61,982 bases of DNA from Bacteroidota bacterium (lineage in GTDB: Bacteria > Bacteroidota > Bacteroidia > Bacteroidales > UBA10428). This document shows positions 16,688 through 26,369 of this stretch, piece by piece. The stretch spans positions 1 through 61,982 of the forward strand of contig JAEZZA010000024.1 in assembly GCA_023442525.1 (NCBI GenBank). Reading direction: 5' to 3'. The notes under the pieces are model-generated. The model made no database searches and was not told the origin of the DNA. It worked only from the letters and a program-made list of their open reading frames with translations. Positions within the stretch are counted from its first letter, which is position 1. Each line of letters opens with the position of its first letter. A program made the position numbers and the translations under genes.

Positions 16688-17903
16688 CGTGCGAGGTTAT
16701 GAGATTATATATTTTTGAACCCTGTACATGGGGATTCTTATTCTCTGTAATAAATTTCCGGGCTTTCATGCCGAATTCCTCCAGTTCACGATCAGATAGA
16801 GATGTCACTTTCAGAATGGCATCTTTAAGCCCCGCTGCATCCTCAGTTTCGGGAACAAAGCAATATTTGAAATATTCTCCGGGAACACTGCTCAATCGGT
16901 TCATGATCACAGGTGTTCCTGATGCCATGTATTCCAGGGTTTTCGACGGAAATGAATACCTGGTGAATTCACCACGCGATGGCCGCGGATTTACCAATAC
17001 TCTCGCTCTTCGCTGCAAATTCAGAACCGTGCGGCGGTCCACGAGCCCCAGGTATTTGATGCGGTCGTCATTTTTAATCAGGCCAAGGATTTCTTCCCTG
17101 TCGTTTCCGTCTCCGCAGATCCATAATTCATGTCCGGGTTCACTGATCATCCCGAAAGCCTCAATAAGTGTGGCCAGGCCGTGACGTAATTCCAGAATTC
17201 CGGCATAAAGAACCACCTTTTTACTGTCTTTTTTTACATCGATATTCTCAATCATTTCCGTGTCAAAGATCCCCTCCATGCAAATGCTTTTCCGGTTTTC
17301 GATCGGAAGCCGGTTTGCCATATCGGGAGCCAGTAATACGAAGCTGTCCACGAATTTCATCGACCGGCGGATGACGTAGCCATCAATCCGCTTCATGAAC
17401 CGGTACAGTAAGTTCTTTTTGTCCGACATCAGTTCAGGCAAATCGGTCACCACCAGGCAAAGATGCTTAACACTAAACCGCTTCCTCGCCATTGCTGCAG
17501 CCAGCAGATGTGGCGTGTGTGCCGAATAGCAGATAATGGCCTTTTCACCCTGGGTATTCCGGCACCACCTGAAAATTCCACGTTTGGCCGCACAGAACCT
17601 GGAAATTATACTGATCCCCCTGAAGTTGAAAAATCCGTAGCTCGTGTCGGAAGCCCCGCTGAAATGCGAAAAATTTTCCGTAGGTATGATCAGCTTGTTA
17701 AAACCTCCCGGCCACGATCCGAGAAGCATTACCGTGCAAATATGCACAGGCTTGTCGCTGACCTGGTCAAGTCCCTTTATGATCGCCCATTGCAGGTTGC
17801 TGGCTGCATATTGAATGTCGCCTCGGCTGTTCTGCAGGACTTCCTTCTCCAGGTGTTCCGGAAACAATCCGCCCAAAAATGCTATGTTGAGACCGCGATT
17901 CAT
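16680..17903 (-). CDS. GT4 glycosyltransferase (tandem paralogue A)
   Basis: A GT-B fold glycosyltransferase of 407 residues. The C-terminal half has VVLYAGILELRHGLATLIEAF, ELWICGDGNDREEI, IKYLGLVDRRTVLNLQRRA and FPSKTLEYMASGTPVIM, typical of GT4 donor binding. It is a diverged duplicate of the gene immediately upstream (17900-19123): both begin with a leader of the form FL.GLFPE/ISCLYPD, then NSRGDIQYAASNLQW versus NSRNGIQFAADKLQW, and both are 407 residues. The two probably add related sugars in series. Start ATG at 17903 overlaps the paralogue stop by 4 bp. Confidence 0.86.
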   Translation of the reverse strand: MNRGLNIAFLGGLFPEHLEKEVLQNSRGDIQYAASNLQWAIIKGLDQVSDKPVHICTVMLLGSWPGGFNKLIIPTENFSHFSGASDTSYGFFNFRGISIISRFCAAKRGIFRWCRNTQGEKAIICYSAHTPHLLAAAMARKRFSVKHLCLVVTDLPELMSDKKNLLYRFMKRIDGYVIRRSMKFVDSFVLLAPDMANRLPIENRKSICMEGIFDTEMIENIDVKKDSKKVVLYAGILELRHGLATLIEAFGMISEPGHELWICGDGNDREEILGLIKNDDRIKYLGLVDRRTVLNLQRRARVLVNPRPSRGEFTRYSFPSKTLEYMASGTPVIMNRLSSVPGEYFKYCFVPETEDAAGLKDAILKVTSLSDRELEEFGMKARKFITENKNPHVQGSKIYNLITSHDA

Positions 17904-19123
17904 TTACCAATTCGGGCTAAAAATTCATAGATTTTCTTTGTTTGTACTGTATAATTCTTTTCTTTCAGAACGAATTCCCTGGCAGCACTGCCTTTGGCAT
18001 CACGAACTTCCCTGGGATAACTGCAAACCTCAACGATCTTATCGCTGAGATTCTGAACATCGGGCTTATCCACGCAGTACGCGTAAGGATAATATTCCTC
18101 AGGTATTCCGCTTAAGCGGTACATAATCACCGGCGTACCCGACAGGTAGTACTCCATTGTCTTCGACGGGAAGGAATAACGGGTGTAATCGTCAGCCGGA
18201 ATCCGAGGATTCACCAATACAGTGGCATTCTGCTGGATCTGTCTCATCTGCTCGCTTCTCACTACGCCCAGGTATCTGATATTCTTATTTACTCGCGACT
18301 TATTGATGATCAACTTCCGGGCTTCACCTTCACCGTATATCCATAATTTGTAACTGTCGTCGTCAATCATTTCAAAGGCTTCCAGAAGTTCAGGAATTCC
18401 GTACCGGCGGGCCAGCGTGCCTGTGTATAAGATCACGAATTCATCGTCGTTTCTGACGGGATTGTAACCGGCAAATTCCAATGGGTTTACCATTCCTTCG
18501 ATACGAATCCACGGTTTATCGGGAATTCGTTCATGCGAAGCCATCTTGTCGGTCAGAAATACAAAACCGTCTATGCGGTCAAGCAATGAATAAACATCTG
18601 TTTTTAGCCGGTCGCGTGCGATAAATATCGGATTGCCCGAGTTGTTCATGTATTCGGGTAAATCGGGCACAATGGCGCAAATTCGCGCACCCGGTGACTT
18701 TTCCTTGAATTTTATCGCAGCCAGCAACTGGGATGGCAGAAGCCCGTAAACGATCAGCATCATGTCATCCGCAGATCCGTTGCTGAATTTATTCAGTTCA
18801 TTTTGCAACGATCTCCGAATGAAAGTATTCTTAAGAATAGCCAGATTACAGTAACCTGCACTGATATCGGCAGAGCCTTTGGCATGACTGAATTCAATCC
18901 TGTCGATAAAGAGTTTACGATGCAATAACGGATACGAACCTATTGCTGGAGCATTAACAATCTGAACGGGATGGTGATGGTGCTGATCCAGCCCCTTAAC
19001 GATATTCCATTGCAGCTTATCGGCCGCAAACTGAATGCCATTACGGCTGTTTGCAATCAGGCTTTCTCTCAACCCGTCGGGGTAAAGGCACGAAATGAAC
19101 AATATTTTATCTAATCCCGGCAT
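17900..19123 (-). CDS. GT4 glycosyltransferase (tandem paralogue B)
   Basis: This GT-B enzyme matches its downstream neighbour along its whole length, with FVILYTGTLARRYGIPELLEAF, KLWIYGEGEARKLI, IRYLGVVRSEQMRQIQQNA, TVLVNPRIPADDYTRYSFPS and KTMEYYLSGTPVIM. The N-terminal acceptor half has diverged more than the donor half by eye, which fits duplication followed by a change of acceptor (inference). It has no transmembrane segment and probably acts peripherally at the inner membrane. It overlaps the upstream GT4 gene by 13 bp. Confidence 0.86.
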   Translation of the reverse strand: MPGLDKILFISCLYPDGLRESLIANSRNGIQFAADKLQWNIVKGLDQHHHHPVQIVNAPAIGSYPLLHRKLFIDRIEFSHAKGSADISAGYCNLAILKNTFIRRSLQNELNKFSNGSADDMMLIVYGLLPSQLLAAIKFKEKSPGARICAIVPDLPEYMNNSGNPIFIARDRLKTDVYSLLDRIDGFVFLTDKMASHERIPDKPWIRIEGMVNPLEFAGYNPVRNDDEFVILYTGTLARRYGIPELLEAFEMIDDDSYKLWIYGEGEARKLIINKSRVNKNIRYLGVVRSEQMRQIQQNATVLVNPRIPADDYTRYSFPSKTMEYYLSGTPVIMYRLSGIPEEYYPYAYCVDKPDVQNLSDKIVEVCSYPREVRDAKGSAAREFVLKEKNYTVQTKKIYEFLARIGK

Positions 19124-20223
19124 TTCCCTTCAGTAAGTTCGTCGTAAATTATCCTGATCTTTTCATAGTAATTCACTTCGGTTGCCTTTTCCGGTACCGT
19201 CATATCATCGCTTAGTGCCGTTTTGATTTTTTTAGTCAGGTCATCGATATTTGACTTTTGATATACGATTGCGCCTTTTGGCCTTTCTGAAGCATCACTG
19301 GCTACAACCTTTAATCCCGCCTCAAGTGCTTCTCTTACCAGCATCGAATCTCCGTCCGAGAGTGTGGGACGAAGGACTACGGTACTCGATTCCATTACCT
19401 TCCGCACGTTTTTCAGTGGCTTCAGATGAAAAAGAACCTGGTCCGCAATACCGAGTTCCCGGGTCTTAATCCTGTAGGAATCGAGGTTTTCCGGTGTTTC
19501 ATTAGGAATGCAAACCAATAATCCGGCCTGGACATATTGTTTCTTCAGATTACTAGTTGCCACCAGAGCCTGATCAATTCCATACAGATCTTCACCATTT
19601 AACCGGCGTGCGTGATGCGCATATATAAAGAGCAGGGGAGTGTGCTTCTTACTGAATTCCTTTAGCTGGGGTTCTATTGACTCATCGCCGTTTGGCTGTT
19701 CCAGGTACGCAGGGATAACAGAAACGTTATCGCTGAATGGTGCCAGACGCCTCAACTGGTCGCCAATCCGTTCGTTCACCGCAATCCACCTGATATTTTT
19801 ATTCCTGCAAACCCTCTTGAAAATACTTACCAAAGGCCCCGGCAGCTTGTGCATTTCAGATAACATCATCTGATCATGAACGGTATATACCACCTTCTTT
19901 CCGGTGATCAGCATCAGCAGCAGAACCGGTGAATCCCACAAAGGGTGCTCGTGCAGATGAATGATACGCGCCCTGTCTCTGAATCCGTAAATGAAATACC
20001 AGGCGATGGTTTTAAATATATTGTAACGAAGCCATCCCCACGATGTGTCGGTTACTTCATAACCTGTACTTCCGCATTCTGCATCCGGAGTGGATGAATA
20101 AACCCTGTTCAGAATACCTTCGCTCTTTAAAAGCAGCGATAACCGGTCGATGTGTGTTGAAACGCCACCGATATCCGGAAAGTATGGTCCCCTTAATGAT
20201 ACTTTATACGGTCTGGTTTTCAT
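19111..20223 (-). CDS. GT4 glycosyltransferase
   Basis: This 370-residue GT-B protein has an N-terminal glycine-rich motif with histidine and serine (GPYFPDIGGVSTHIDRLSLLL), typical of GT4 acceptor domains. It also has IHLHEHPLWDSPVLLLM and, near the C-terminus, VVLRPTLSDGDSMLVREALEAGLKVVASD, the E-x7-E region that binds the nucleotide sugar. It is unlike the tandem paralogues downstream. Gene overlaps on both sides (13 bp and 20 bp) place it in the capsule operon, next to the polymerase gene. Its donor sugar cannot be predicted. Confidence 0.86.
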   Translation of the reverse strand: MKTRPYKVSLRGPYFPDIGGVSTHIDRLSLLLKSEGILNRVYSSTPDAECGSTGYEVTDTSWGWLRYNIFKTIAWYFIYGFRDRARIIHLHEHPLWDSPVLLLMLITGKKVVYTVHDQMMLSEMHKLPGPLVSIFKRVCRNKNIRWIAVNERIGDQLRRLAPFSDNVSVIPAYLEQPNGDESIEPQLKEFSKKHTPLLFIYAHHARRLNGEDLYGIDQALVATSNLKKQYVQAGLLVCIPNETPENLDSYRIKTRELGIADQVLFHLKPLKNVRKVMESSTVVLRPTLSDGDSMLVREALEAGLKVVASDASERPKGAIVYQKSNIDDLTKKIKTALSDDMTVPEKATEVNYYEKIRIIYDELTEGKCRD

Positions 20224-21517
20224 GGATTGAGGATTTGTCGATTAATACAAGTAAAAACCAGAAGGGGAGGAACATAAGGGGCGCCAGGGTAAGGCAGGCG
20301 ATCATAAACGACATTACCAGAGCCAGGGATAGCGGGTTGTGCTGATATTTTTTGATCCAGCTGCCCAGAAGTCCTAAAAACAGCAGTAATCCTATTATTC
20401 CATAATTATATAATATGTCCAGGTAATTGTTGTGTGCCGACATCAGATTCAAGTTAAGTGCTTTGCCGCACAGAATATTGGCAAATCCGCTACCGCCTCC
20501 CATCAGAAGAGTTCCAATGCCGGAGTTAATGAACATTTTGAACGATCCTACCCAGACTGTGGTTCTGTAGGAGCCTGTAGTTATCGTTTCTTCTTCGACG
20601 AAGCGGACGATCAGCGGATCGAAAATTTCAAAATAACCCAAAAGGGGAATGATAGCTGCAATGATCACTATGGCTGCAATTATCTGACCGAACGAATGGG
20701 TTTTTCTGAACAGCAGGAATAGCATGGGAATTACCGTGGATATAAATGCACCTCTCGAAGCAAAGTAGGCCAGATTGATAAAACCTGCCACAATTGTGAA
20801 TATCAGTATTACCTTTATCGGTAATGTTTCGCGGTGGTACAGCAGGTAATAAAATGCAATGATCATTCCGATTCCCATAAGCGACCCCAGGTAATTCGGA
20901 TCGTGCCAGAACATCCTTTTCATGTTGCTGTCCAGGGCAACCACCTGTAATTCTTTTGCGAATAATAATCCGTAAACTGCCAGGCACACCGTTACCAGTA
21001 TGAATGCGCTTTTCAATATAGTGAGTTCCCGTGTAGTGTGGGTCAGCTTCAGCATCAGCAGTGCCACCACTGCCGCTTTCTGGAATTCATACTCCAGCGG
21101 TTCGGTAACATAATTTACCAGGTTAGAGAAGAGTGATACCAGCAACAGAAGTACGAGATATACATTGAATTTCTGATAACCTGAATAAGTTATATAATCG
21201 AAGATCAGCAGTGCAACCAATACAGCCAGGTAAACCGTTGTGTCGGATGGCAGATAACCGTAAGGTGCAATCGAGAATAACCTGATCGATGCAAACAACG
21301 TGATCAGGGGAACTGCAAGATTACGATTCAAAAACAGCGGCAGAAAAAATGCAGCCGTGAATCCCAGCCGGAGCATAGTCGGCGGTTGAACCTGGTACTG
21401 GTTCGTCCACGACAGGGAGAACAGCAATAAAACCAGGTAATAACAGGCCGTGTAAATATTAATCCCTGAAAGCGACTGTTTCAATGAATCGTTAATGCTA
21501 TGTTCCTTTGTAAGCAT
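20204..21517 (-). CDS. wzy: O-antigen ligase/Wzy-type polysaccharide polymerase
   Basis: A 437-residue integral membrane protein with about eleven or twelve hydrophobic segments and a large periplasmic loop in the second half (SFKMFINSGIGTLLMGGGSGFANILCG... MSAHNNYLDILYNYGIIGLLLFL). The HNNYLDILYNYG stretch is the characteristic Wzy_C (O-antigen ligase/polymerase) motif. In a locus with Wzx, Wza, Wzc and Wzi it is best read as Wzy, which polymerises undecaprenyl-linked repeat units in the periplasm. The ligase WaaL shares the fold, so the distinction rests on context. Confidence 0.83.
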   Translation of the reverse strand: MLTKEHSINDSLKQSLSGINIYTACYYLVLLLFSLSWTNQYQVQPPTMLRLGFTAAFFLPLFLNRNLAVPLITLFASIRLFSIAPYGYLPSDTTVYLAVLVALLIFDYITYSGYQKFNVYLVLLLLVSLFSNLVNYVTEPLEYEFQKAAVVALLMLKLTHTTRELTILKSAFILVTVCLAVYGLLFAKELQVVALDSNMKRMFWHDPNYLGSLMGIGMIIAFYYLLYHRETLPIKVILIFTIVAGFINLAYFASRGAFISTVIPMLFLLFRKTHSFGQIIAAIVIIAAIIPLLGYFEIFDPLIVRFVEEETITTGSYRTTVWVGSFKMFINSGIGTLLMGGGSGFANILCGKALNLNLMSAHNNYLDILYNYGIIGLLLFLGLLGSWIKKYQHNPLSLALVMSFMIACLTLAPLMFLPFWFLLVLIDKSSIHENQTV

Positions 21518-21524
21518 GAACTGT

Positions 21525-23015
21525 TCAAAAGTTTTTTATTCTTATGCTCTTTATAAATTCCCGAACATTCAACCTTTTATCCAGCTCCAGGTAAGCGTAT
21601 GTCAGCGCAACTACCATGAGTATTGTTGCCGCTGTATAAAACCCCGCAGGTGATTCCAATCGTGAGGCCAGATACGTCAGAGCTGCCAGCACGGCAAAAA
21701 CAAAGATGATCTTTGCGGTTTCTCTTTGAAACCTGAATTGTATGGTTTTTATGTTCAGATACAGCGTCAGCAAAAAATGGAAAATATAACCTGCTATATA
21801 GGCAATGCCCAATCCCTTAAGTCCTGCCAGGTAATATCCGGCAAAGTACCCTGCAAACATTACCGTGTAGCCCGTGATCTCGCAAAACATATATCTTCTT
21901 GTATCGTTACGTGCAAGCAGGATGAATCCCAGGCACCAGGTCAACGCCCTGAAGAAGGTTCCAAGGGCTGTCAGCCTCACAAAATCGGTGATCACCAGAA
22001 ATGAAGGGGCCAGGAAAATCCGGATTGCCAATGGAATGAACACAATCAGGGCAATCAGTATGGGACCCATTACAAGCACCGTTATCTCAACCTGTTGATT
22101 GACGAATTGACGCACCCGGTCATGGTCCTTGTTCATGGAGGCCAGTTGCGGATAATAATAAGTACTCATCGCGGTAAGCACAAGGCCGACCGACTGATTG
22201 GCAATAAGCCATCCGGCCTGGTAGAGTCCCACATCGGAAGGACCTGTTATGTGTGCAACGAAGAGGTTGAACAGGTATGTGCCGGTCAGGTAAAAATAAC
22301 TGCTGAAGGTGATCAGCAGCCCAAGCCTGACCAGTCCTGCGCCACTGGTGAAGGTCTCCCTTACTGTAAGACTGATCTTTTCGTAATGGATGTCACGCGA
22401 ATAGTATAGCGAAAGTAAAAACGGTATTACAGCCAGTATGATGAGTACCGGGACAATGGCCTTTACATTGTAGAAATAATATAAGGGCAGGCTGAGTAAT
22501 CCGAGCAGGGCGCTCAGGATGTTGATTCGAGCTATGTTTTTCAGCCTTCCTGTTCCCTGTAACAACGATATTCTTGCATTGCTCATAATGGTCATTACGG
22601 GGATAACCGACAATGCCAGAAACGACCATTTGTAATCGCCGGAATCAAAGGTCCATTTGCTTAGTTTTCCCGAGAATATCAGAACAAACAGTGTTCCTGC
22701 CAACCCGCATACTGCAGTCCATCTGACAAACACGGTCATGCTTTTATTGAGCTGGTCACGATCGCCGGAAGCAGCTTTTTCTGCCAATTCCCTTACAGCA
22801 CTGTTATTAAGGCCCAGTGAACTGATGCCCGTAACAAACAGTAACGCGCTGTTGAAAAGCGTATTGATCCCGTATCCGTCAGGTCCGAGATATTGTGCAA
22901 CCACTTTCGATCGTATAAGCATAACTACGAAAGTGATCACCTGCACACCCCCGAACAATGCGGACGCCTTAATTATTTGGTGATAGGTGTTGGTGCTCAA
23001 TGTGTATATAATCAA
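21525..23015 (-). CDS. wzx: Wzx-type oligosaccharide flippase
   Basis: A 496-residue protein with about 12 to 14 transmembrane segments. It begins with the RfbX/Wzx-like pattern ASALFGGVQVITFVVMLIRSKVVAQYLGPDGYGINTLF and has the MATE-like repeat of the polysaccharide transporter family. It flips undecaprenyl-linked repeat units across the inner membrane. There is no nearby ATG: translation seems to begin at TTG, either at 23015 (overlapping the wzc stop TGA) or at 23000. A rare start coupled to the wzc stop would tie its synthesis to wzc. Confidence 0.88.
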   Translation of the reverse strand: MIIYTLSTNTYHQIIKASALFGGVQVITFVVMLIRSKVVAQYLGPDGYGINTLFNSALLFVTGISSLGLNNSAVRELAEKAASGDRDQLNKSMTVFVRWTAVCGLAGTLFVLIFSGKLSKWTFDSGDYKWSFLALSVIPVMTIMSNARISLLQGTGRLKNIARINILSALLGLLSLPLYYFYNVKAIVPVLIILAVIPFLLSLYYSRDIHYEKISLTVRETFTSGAGLVRLGLLITFSSYFYLTGTYLFNLFVAHITGPSDVGLYQAGWLIANQSVGLVLTAMSTYYYPQLASMNKDHDRVRQFVNQQVEITVLVMGPILIALIVFIPLAIRIFLAPSFLVITDFVRLTALGTFFRALTWCLGFILLARNDTRRYMFCEITGYTVMFAGYFAGYYLAGLKGLGIAYIAGYIFHFLLTLYLNIKTIQFRFQRETAKIIFVFAVLAALTYLASRLESPAGFYTAATILMVVALTYAYLELDKRLNVREFIKSIRIKNF

Positions 23016-25402
23016 TGACCAAACCGGTCGAGTAATCCTTTCAGTCCTTTCGCCTTCTTTTTGGCGTAACCGTAACGGTACCCGTATTGTCCGGCATATT
23101 CCCGGATATCATTATAAATTATACACACCTGTTCAATTCCCTTATTCCGGAAATCCCTCACTACCATGGCCATCAATTGCTTGATGGTATGATCGTGTCT
23201 GACTACAAGCAGGCTTAAATCGGCGTATCCGACAAGCTGGTAGGCATCGCTCACCTGGGCAAGCGGAGTGGAATCCAGAATGATGCAATCGTAATGTTCA
23301 CGAACCAGATCCATCAATTCCCGGGTTTTGTAAAGCGACAATAGTTCAACCGGATTGGGGGGGATGGGGCCCGAGCGTATATAATCGAGGTTGGGGTACG
23401 GTGTCTTTCTGATCAGAGTATCAATATCTTCAAGTCCATTATACCAGGAACTCAATCCTGATTCATTGTCACTTTTGACATCGAACAATGAGGAAACTTT
23501 CCTGAGATCACAATCAATAAGAATGGTCCTGTAATTAAGTTGCGCATAGCTCATGGCAAGATTCAGTGCCGTGAACGATTTTCCTTCGTCTTCAACCGTG
23601 GAAGTTATCATCAGCACCTTTCCCTTCTTATTCCTGAGCTTGAATTCAATATTGGTGCGGAGTGACCGGTACGATTCGGCAATTTCCGACGACGGATTGG
23701 TGAACACCAGGTTATCCGATTTCCGGGGATTGTGTATGATGGTTCCGATAACCGGGAAATCGGTGACCGACTCGATGTCAGAAACCGACGTGATTTTGTT
23801 GTTCATCATATTCCGGATGATTACCAGGGCGAATGGCAGTACGATTCCAAGAAACAGGCCGGCAAAGTAATTTAACCGGGTGTTGGGCGAAACCGGTCCC
23901 TGGCCGCTGATCTCCGCAGGTTCTATTATTATACTGTTTGGTAAATTCGATGCTTTTGTAATCTGGGCTTCAGCTCTTTTTTCCAAAAGGTAGTTGTAAA
24001 TGGCATCGCTCAGCCTGTATTTCCTTTCGATACCCCCGAGCTGCCTTTCCCGCATGGGCATGGTTCGTATCTGGGCTTCAATCTTTCCGATCCGCTTCTG
24101 CATTTCCTCCATCGAAATGTCAGTCGTCTTCTGAACTTCGCTGATATTTTCGGTGATGGTTTTGCGTAGATTTTCAATCTGAATAGTGAGACGGTTCACC
24201 AGGGGATTTTTTTCCTGCTTGTTGTCAATCAGTCTTGCCCTCTGGGCATAAGCGCCAACGAGTTCCGACATCAGATTATTTAGCATCTGATCGGGTATAC
24301 CCATCGAAGCCGGAACAATTATATTCGAAAAGTCTTCATTCTTTGAAAGATAGTCGTTTACATAGTCATAATATCTCTTCCTCGTTACCATTTCGGCAAG
24401 CTGATTCTGCAGATCCATATATTGCTGCGATATACCTGTGGCTTGCTCGGCTACGTTGAGAATCTGATTCGACGCGCGGAATCTCTGCAAAGTATCTTCG
24501 GTGTTCGAAAGCACTTCGGATATTTCGTTGAGTTGCGATTCAATATAACGTATGGTATTCTCAGCCGTGTGGTTTTTGCGGTCGAGACTTTGTTGCGAAT
24601 AAACATTCATTACTTCATTCACAATGTCCTTTCCTTTTTCGGGTGACTCCGACTTGATCTCGATCTTGACAACGGTAGCTTCCTGGTCGATAACTGTGTA
24701 ATTTAACTGCGATTTCAGATTTTCCGTAACAGCCCGGTCGCTGATGAATTCGAAGTAATAATTATCGTCGGTATTCAAACTTGCATCCTCACGGAAACTG
24801 ATAATAAAACTCAAATCGGGTGTTTCAATCAGTTTTCCCGCCTTACCTGTATGCGTGAAACTCCAGTCGTCCTTTACACCTGCAACCGAATGATTTTCAT
24901 AGTCATATAACCAGATCGATTTACTCTCTCCTTTAATGGTAAAAGTACTGTCACCAGTGGGAATAAACTGAAATTTTACTTTCAGGGGCTGAATATGATT
25001 GTACCGGATATATACCTTAAAGGGTGCATACTCGTATGCATCCAGATACCGGAAATCCTCGTTCCTGTAATAGTTGGTAGTCAGGTTAAGATTATAAACA
25101 GTTTGTGAAATAACAGGGGTGGATTTAAGAACCCATAATTCATTCTGAAAATTCTGATTCTTTCCAAAGAGACTGCTGTTCAGAAAATCGTTCATGTTGG
25201 AACTGCCGCCCGAATTATCTTCCTTGATAAGCATGGATGCCGAAATGGCATATTTAGGGATCATATAACGGTTCAGAAAGAAAACAGCCGTAAGGATAAT
25301 AACCAGTGCTACTGCAAATAACTTCCAGTGCTGCTTGAATATCAACATGGCTTTATTTAAATCGGATTCTTTTGTAAGGGCATTTCTGTGAATGGTATCC
25401 AT
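23012..25402 (-). CDS. wzc: Wzc-type polysaccharide co-polymerase with BY-kinase domain
   Basis: The 796 residues form an N-terminal Wzz domain (transmembrane segment near residues 33-48), a long periplasmic coiled-coil region (roughly 270-480), a second transmembrane segment near 510-528 and a cytoplasmic bacterial tyrosine kinase. The kinase has Walker A STVEDEGKSF, Walker A' ILIDCDLRK and Walker B CIILDST. The C-terminal tail has a tyrosine cluster (YAGQYGYRYGYAKKK), the usual autophosphorylation site. It controls chain length and export with Wza. The coupling of both domains in one chain is normal for Bacteroidota. It starts 4 bp after the wza stop. Confidence 0.93.
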   Translation of the reverse strand: MDTIHRNALTKESDLNKAMLIFKQHWKLFAVALVIILTAVFFLNRYMIPKYAISASMLIKEDNSGGSSNMNDFLNSSLFGKNQNFQNELWVLKSTPVISQTVYNLNLTTNYYRNEDFRYLDAYEYAPFKVYIRYNHIQPLKVKFQFIPTGDSTFTIKGESKSIWLYDYENHSVAGVKDDWSFTHTGKAGKLIETPDLSFIISFREDASLNTDDNYYFEFISDRAVTENLKSQLNYTVIDQEATVVKIEIKSESPEKGKDIVNEVMNVYSQQSLDRKNHTAENTIRYIESQLNEISEVLSNTEDTLQRFRASNQILNVAEQATGISQQYMDLQNQLAEMVTRKRYYDYVNDYLSKNEDFSNIIVPASMGIPDQMLNNLMSELVGAYAQRARLIDNKQEKNPLVNRLTIQIENLRKTITENISEVQKTTDISMEEMQKRIGKIEAQIRTMPMRERQLGGIERKYRLSDAIYNYLLEKRAEAQITKASNLPNSIIIEPAEISGQGPVSPNTRLNYFAGLFLGIVLPFALVIIRNMMNNKITSVSDIESVTDFPVIGTIIHNPRKSDNLVFTNPSSEIAESYRSLRTNIEFKLRNKKGKVLMITSTVEDEGKSFTALNLAMSYAQLNYRTILIDCDLRKVSSLFDVKSDNESGLSSWYNGLEDIDTLIRKTPYPNLDYIRSGPIPPNPVELLSLYKTRELMDLVREHYDCIILDSTPLAQVSDAYQLVGYADLSLLVVRHDHTIKQLMAMVVRDFRNKGIEQVCIIYNDIREYAGQYGYRYGYAKKKAKGLKGLLDRFGH

Positions 25403-25406
25403 AGGT

Positions 25407-26207
25407 TTATTTAGGGTTTATAACAGTGTAAATAAGCAAGGCAGTTGTTACGGTTGAAAGCACTACGGAGTAGGGGAACTGGTTCAATCCCCAGAACTTC
25501 CGGTTCATGGGTTTCACATACACCATATCGTTGGGCAGGATGTAATAATATTCCGATGTGAGGATATCCGAATCGGTAAGATCCAGGGTGACTCTTTTAT
25601 TTACACCGTCTTCATTCCTTATAATAACTACCTCGCGCCTGTTTCCATATTCCGAAATATCCCCGGCCATACTGATTGCATCGTAAACCGAGAATTTATT
25701 CTTGGTATAAGGATAATGACCCGGCACCCGGACTTCACCTAATATAGATACATATCTGTTTACCAGTTTTACCGAAACCATGGGTTCGCTCAGCACATTG
25801 GTAAGTGCCTGGGTAATTATGGAACCGACTTCAGATGTGGTTTTGCCCATTACATTAAGCTGGCCGAGAACCGGCAAAATGATGTTCCCATCCTTATCAA
25901 TTGTATGCGATATCAAGGATGCTCCGAATGGATCGATGGAACCCATGAAAAGCTGTTGATTACCCGATGCTGTAAATACATTGGTGGTAGCGTCGTCCAG
26001 ACTGGTTATCTGGATATACAATTCATCATTGGGTTTTAGCCTGTAATCTTCAATACCCGGTTCGGGAAACGTTTTGATTTCTGTTGTGTTATCGCGTATG
26101 TACTCCACATTGCGCTGCATAACACATGATGTAAGCGAAGTTTGTATGAACAGAATGGCTATTCCTGCAAAATGAAAGAGTCGTTTTTTTGAATGCATGG
26201 TTTTCAT
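25407..26207 (-). CDS. wza: Wza-type outer-membrane polysaccharide export lipoprotein
   Basis: The N-terminus is a lipoprotein signal ending in the lipobox SLTSC, followed by a Poly_export domain (DYRLKPNDELYIQITSLD near residue 55) and an SLBB-type domain (VSILGEVRVPGHYPYTKNKFSVYDAISMAGD). A hydrophobic C-terminal segment (VVLSTVTTALLIYTVI) matches the single C-terminal transmembrane helix of Wza. It forms the outer-membrane export channel and works with Wzc. An ORF extends to a GTG at 26222, but the ATG at 26207 gives a normal signal peptide. A promoter-like box lies just upstream. Confidence 0.9.
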   Translation of the reverse strand: MKTMHSKKRLFHFAGIAILFIQTSLTSCVMQRNVEYIRDNTTEIKTFPEPGIEDYRLKPNDELYIQITSLDDATTNVFTASGNQQLFMGSIDPFGASLISHTIDKDGNIILPVLGQLNVMGKTTSEVGSIITQALTNVLSEPMVSVKLVNRYVSILGEVRVPGHYPYTKNKFSVYDAISMAGDISEYGNRREVVIIRNEDGVNKRVTLDLTDSDILTSEYYYILPNDMVYVKPMNRKFWGLNQFPYSVVLSTVTTALLIYTVINPK

Positions 26208-26236
26208 TATCAGATATTTCACAGTTGGGTTGAATG

Positions 26237-26244
26237 CAAATATA
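26237..26244 (-). promoter_or_regulatory. Possible internal promoter -7 box ahead of wza
   Basis: On the minus strand this reads TATATTTG, an exact match to the Bacteroidota -7 consensus TAnnTTTG, about 30 bp upstream of the wza ATG. It lies in the largest gap of the capsule locus (about 160 bp). No clear TTTG -33 element is present about 20 bp upstream, so confidence is moderate. If used, it would let the export/polymerisation genes be transcribed apart from wzi. Confidence 0.4.
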
Positions 26245-26369
26245 TGCGATTATACGAATTGGCAGCTTCGTACGATTTTAATATTTGATCAAAGATTGTA
26301 CGTGTTTTGGTGGAATTGACGAATCCTATGACAGAGGAAAAACTGGTAATTATATGGCGGAAGCCGGAC

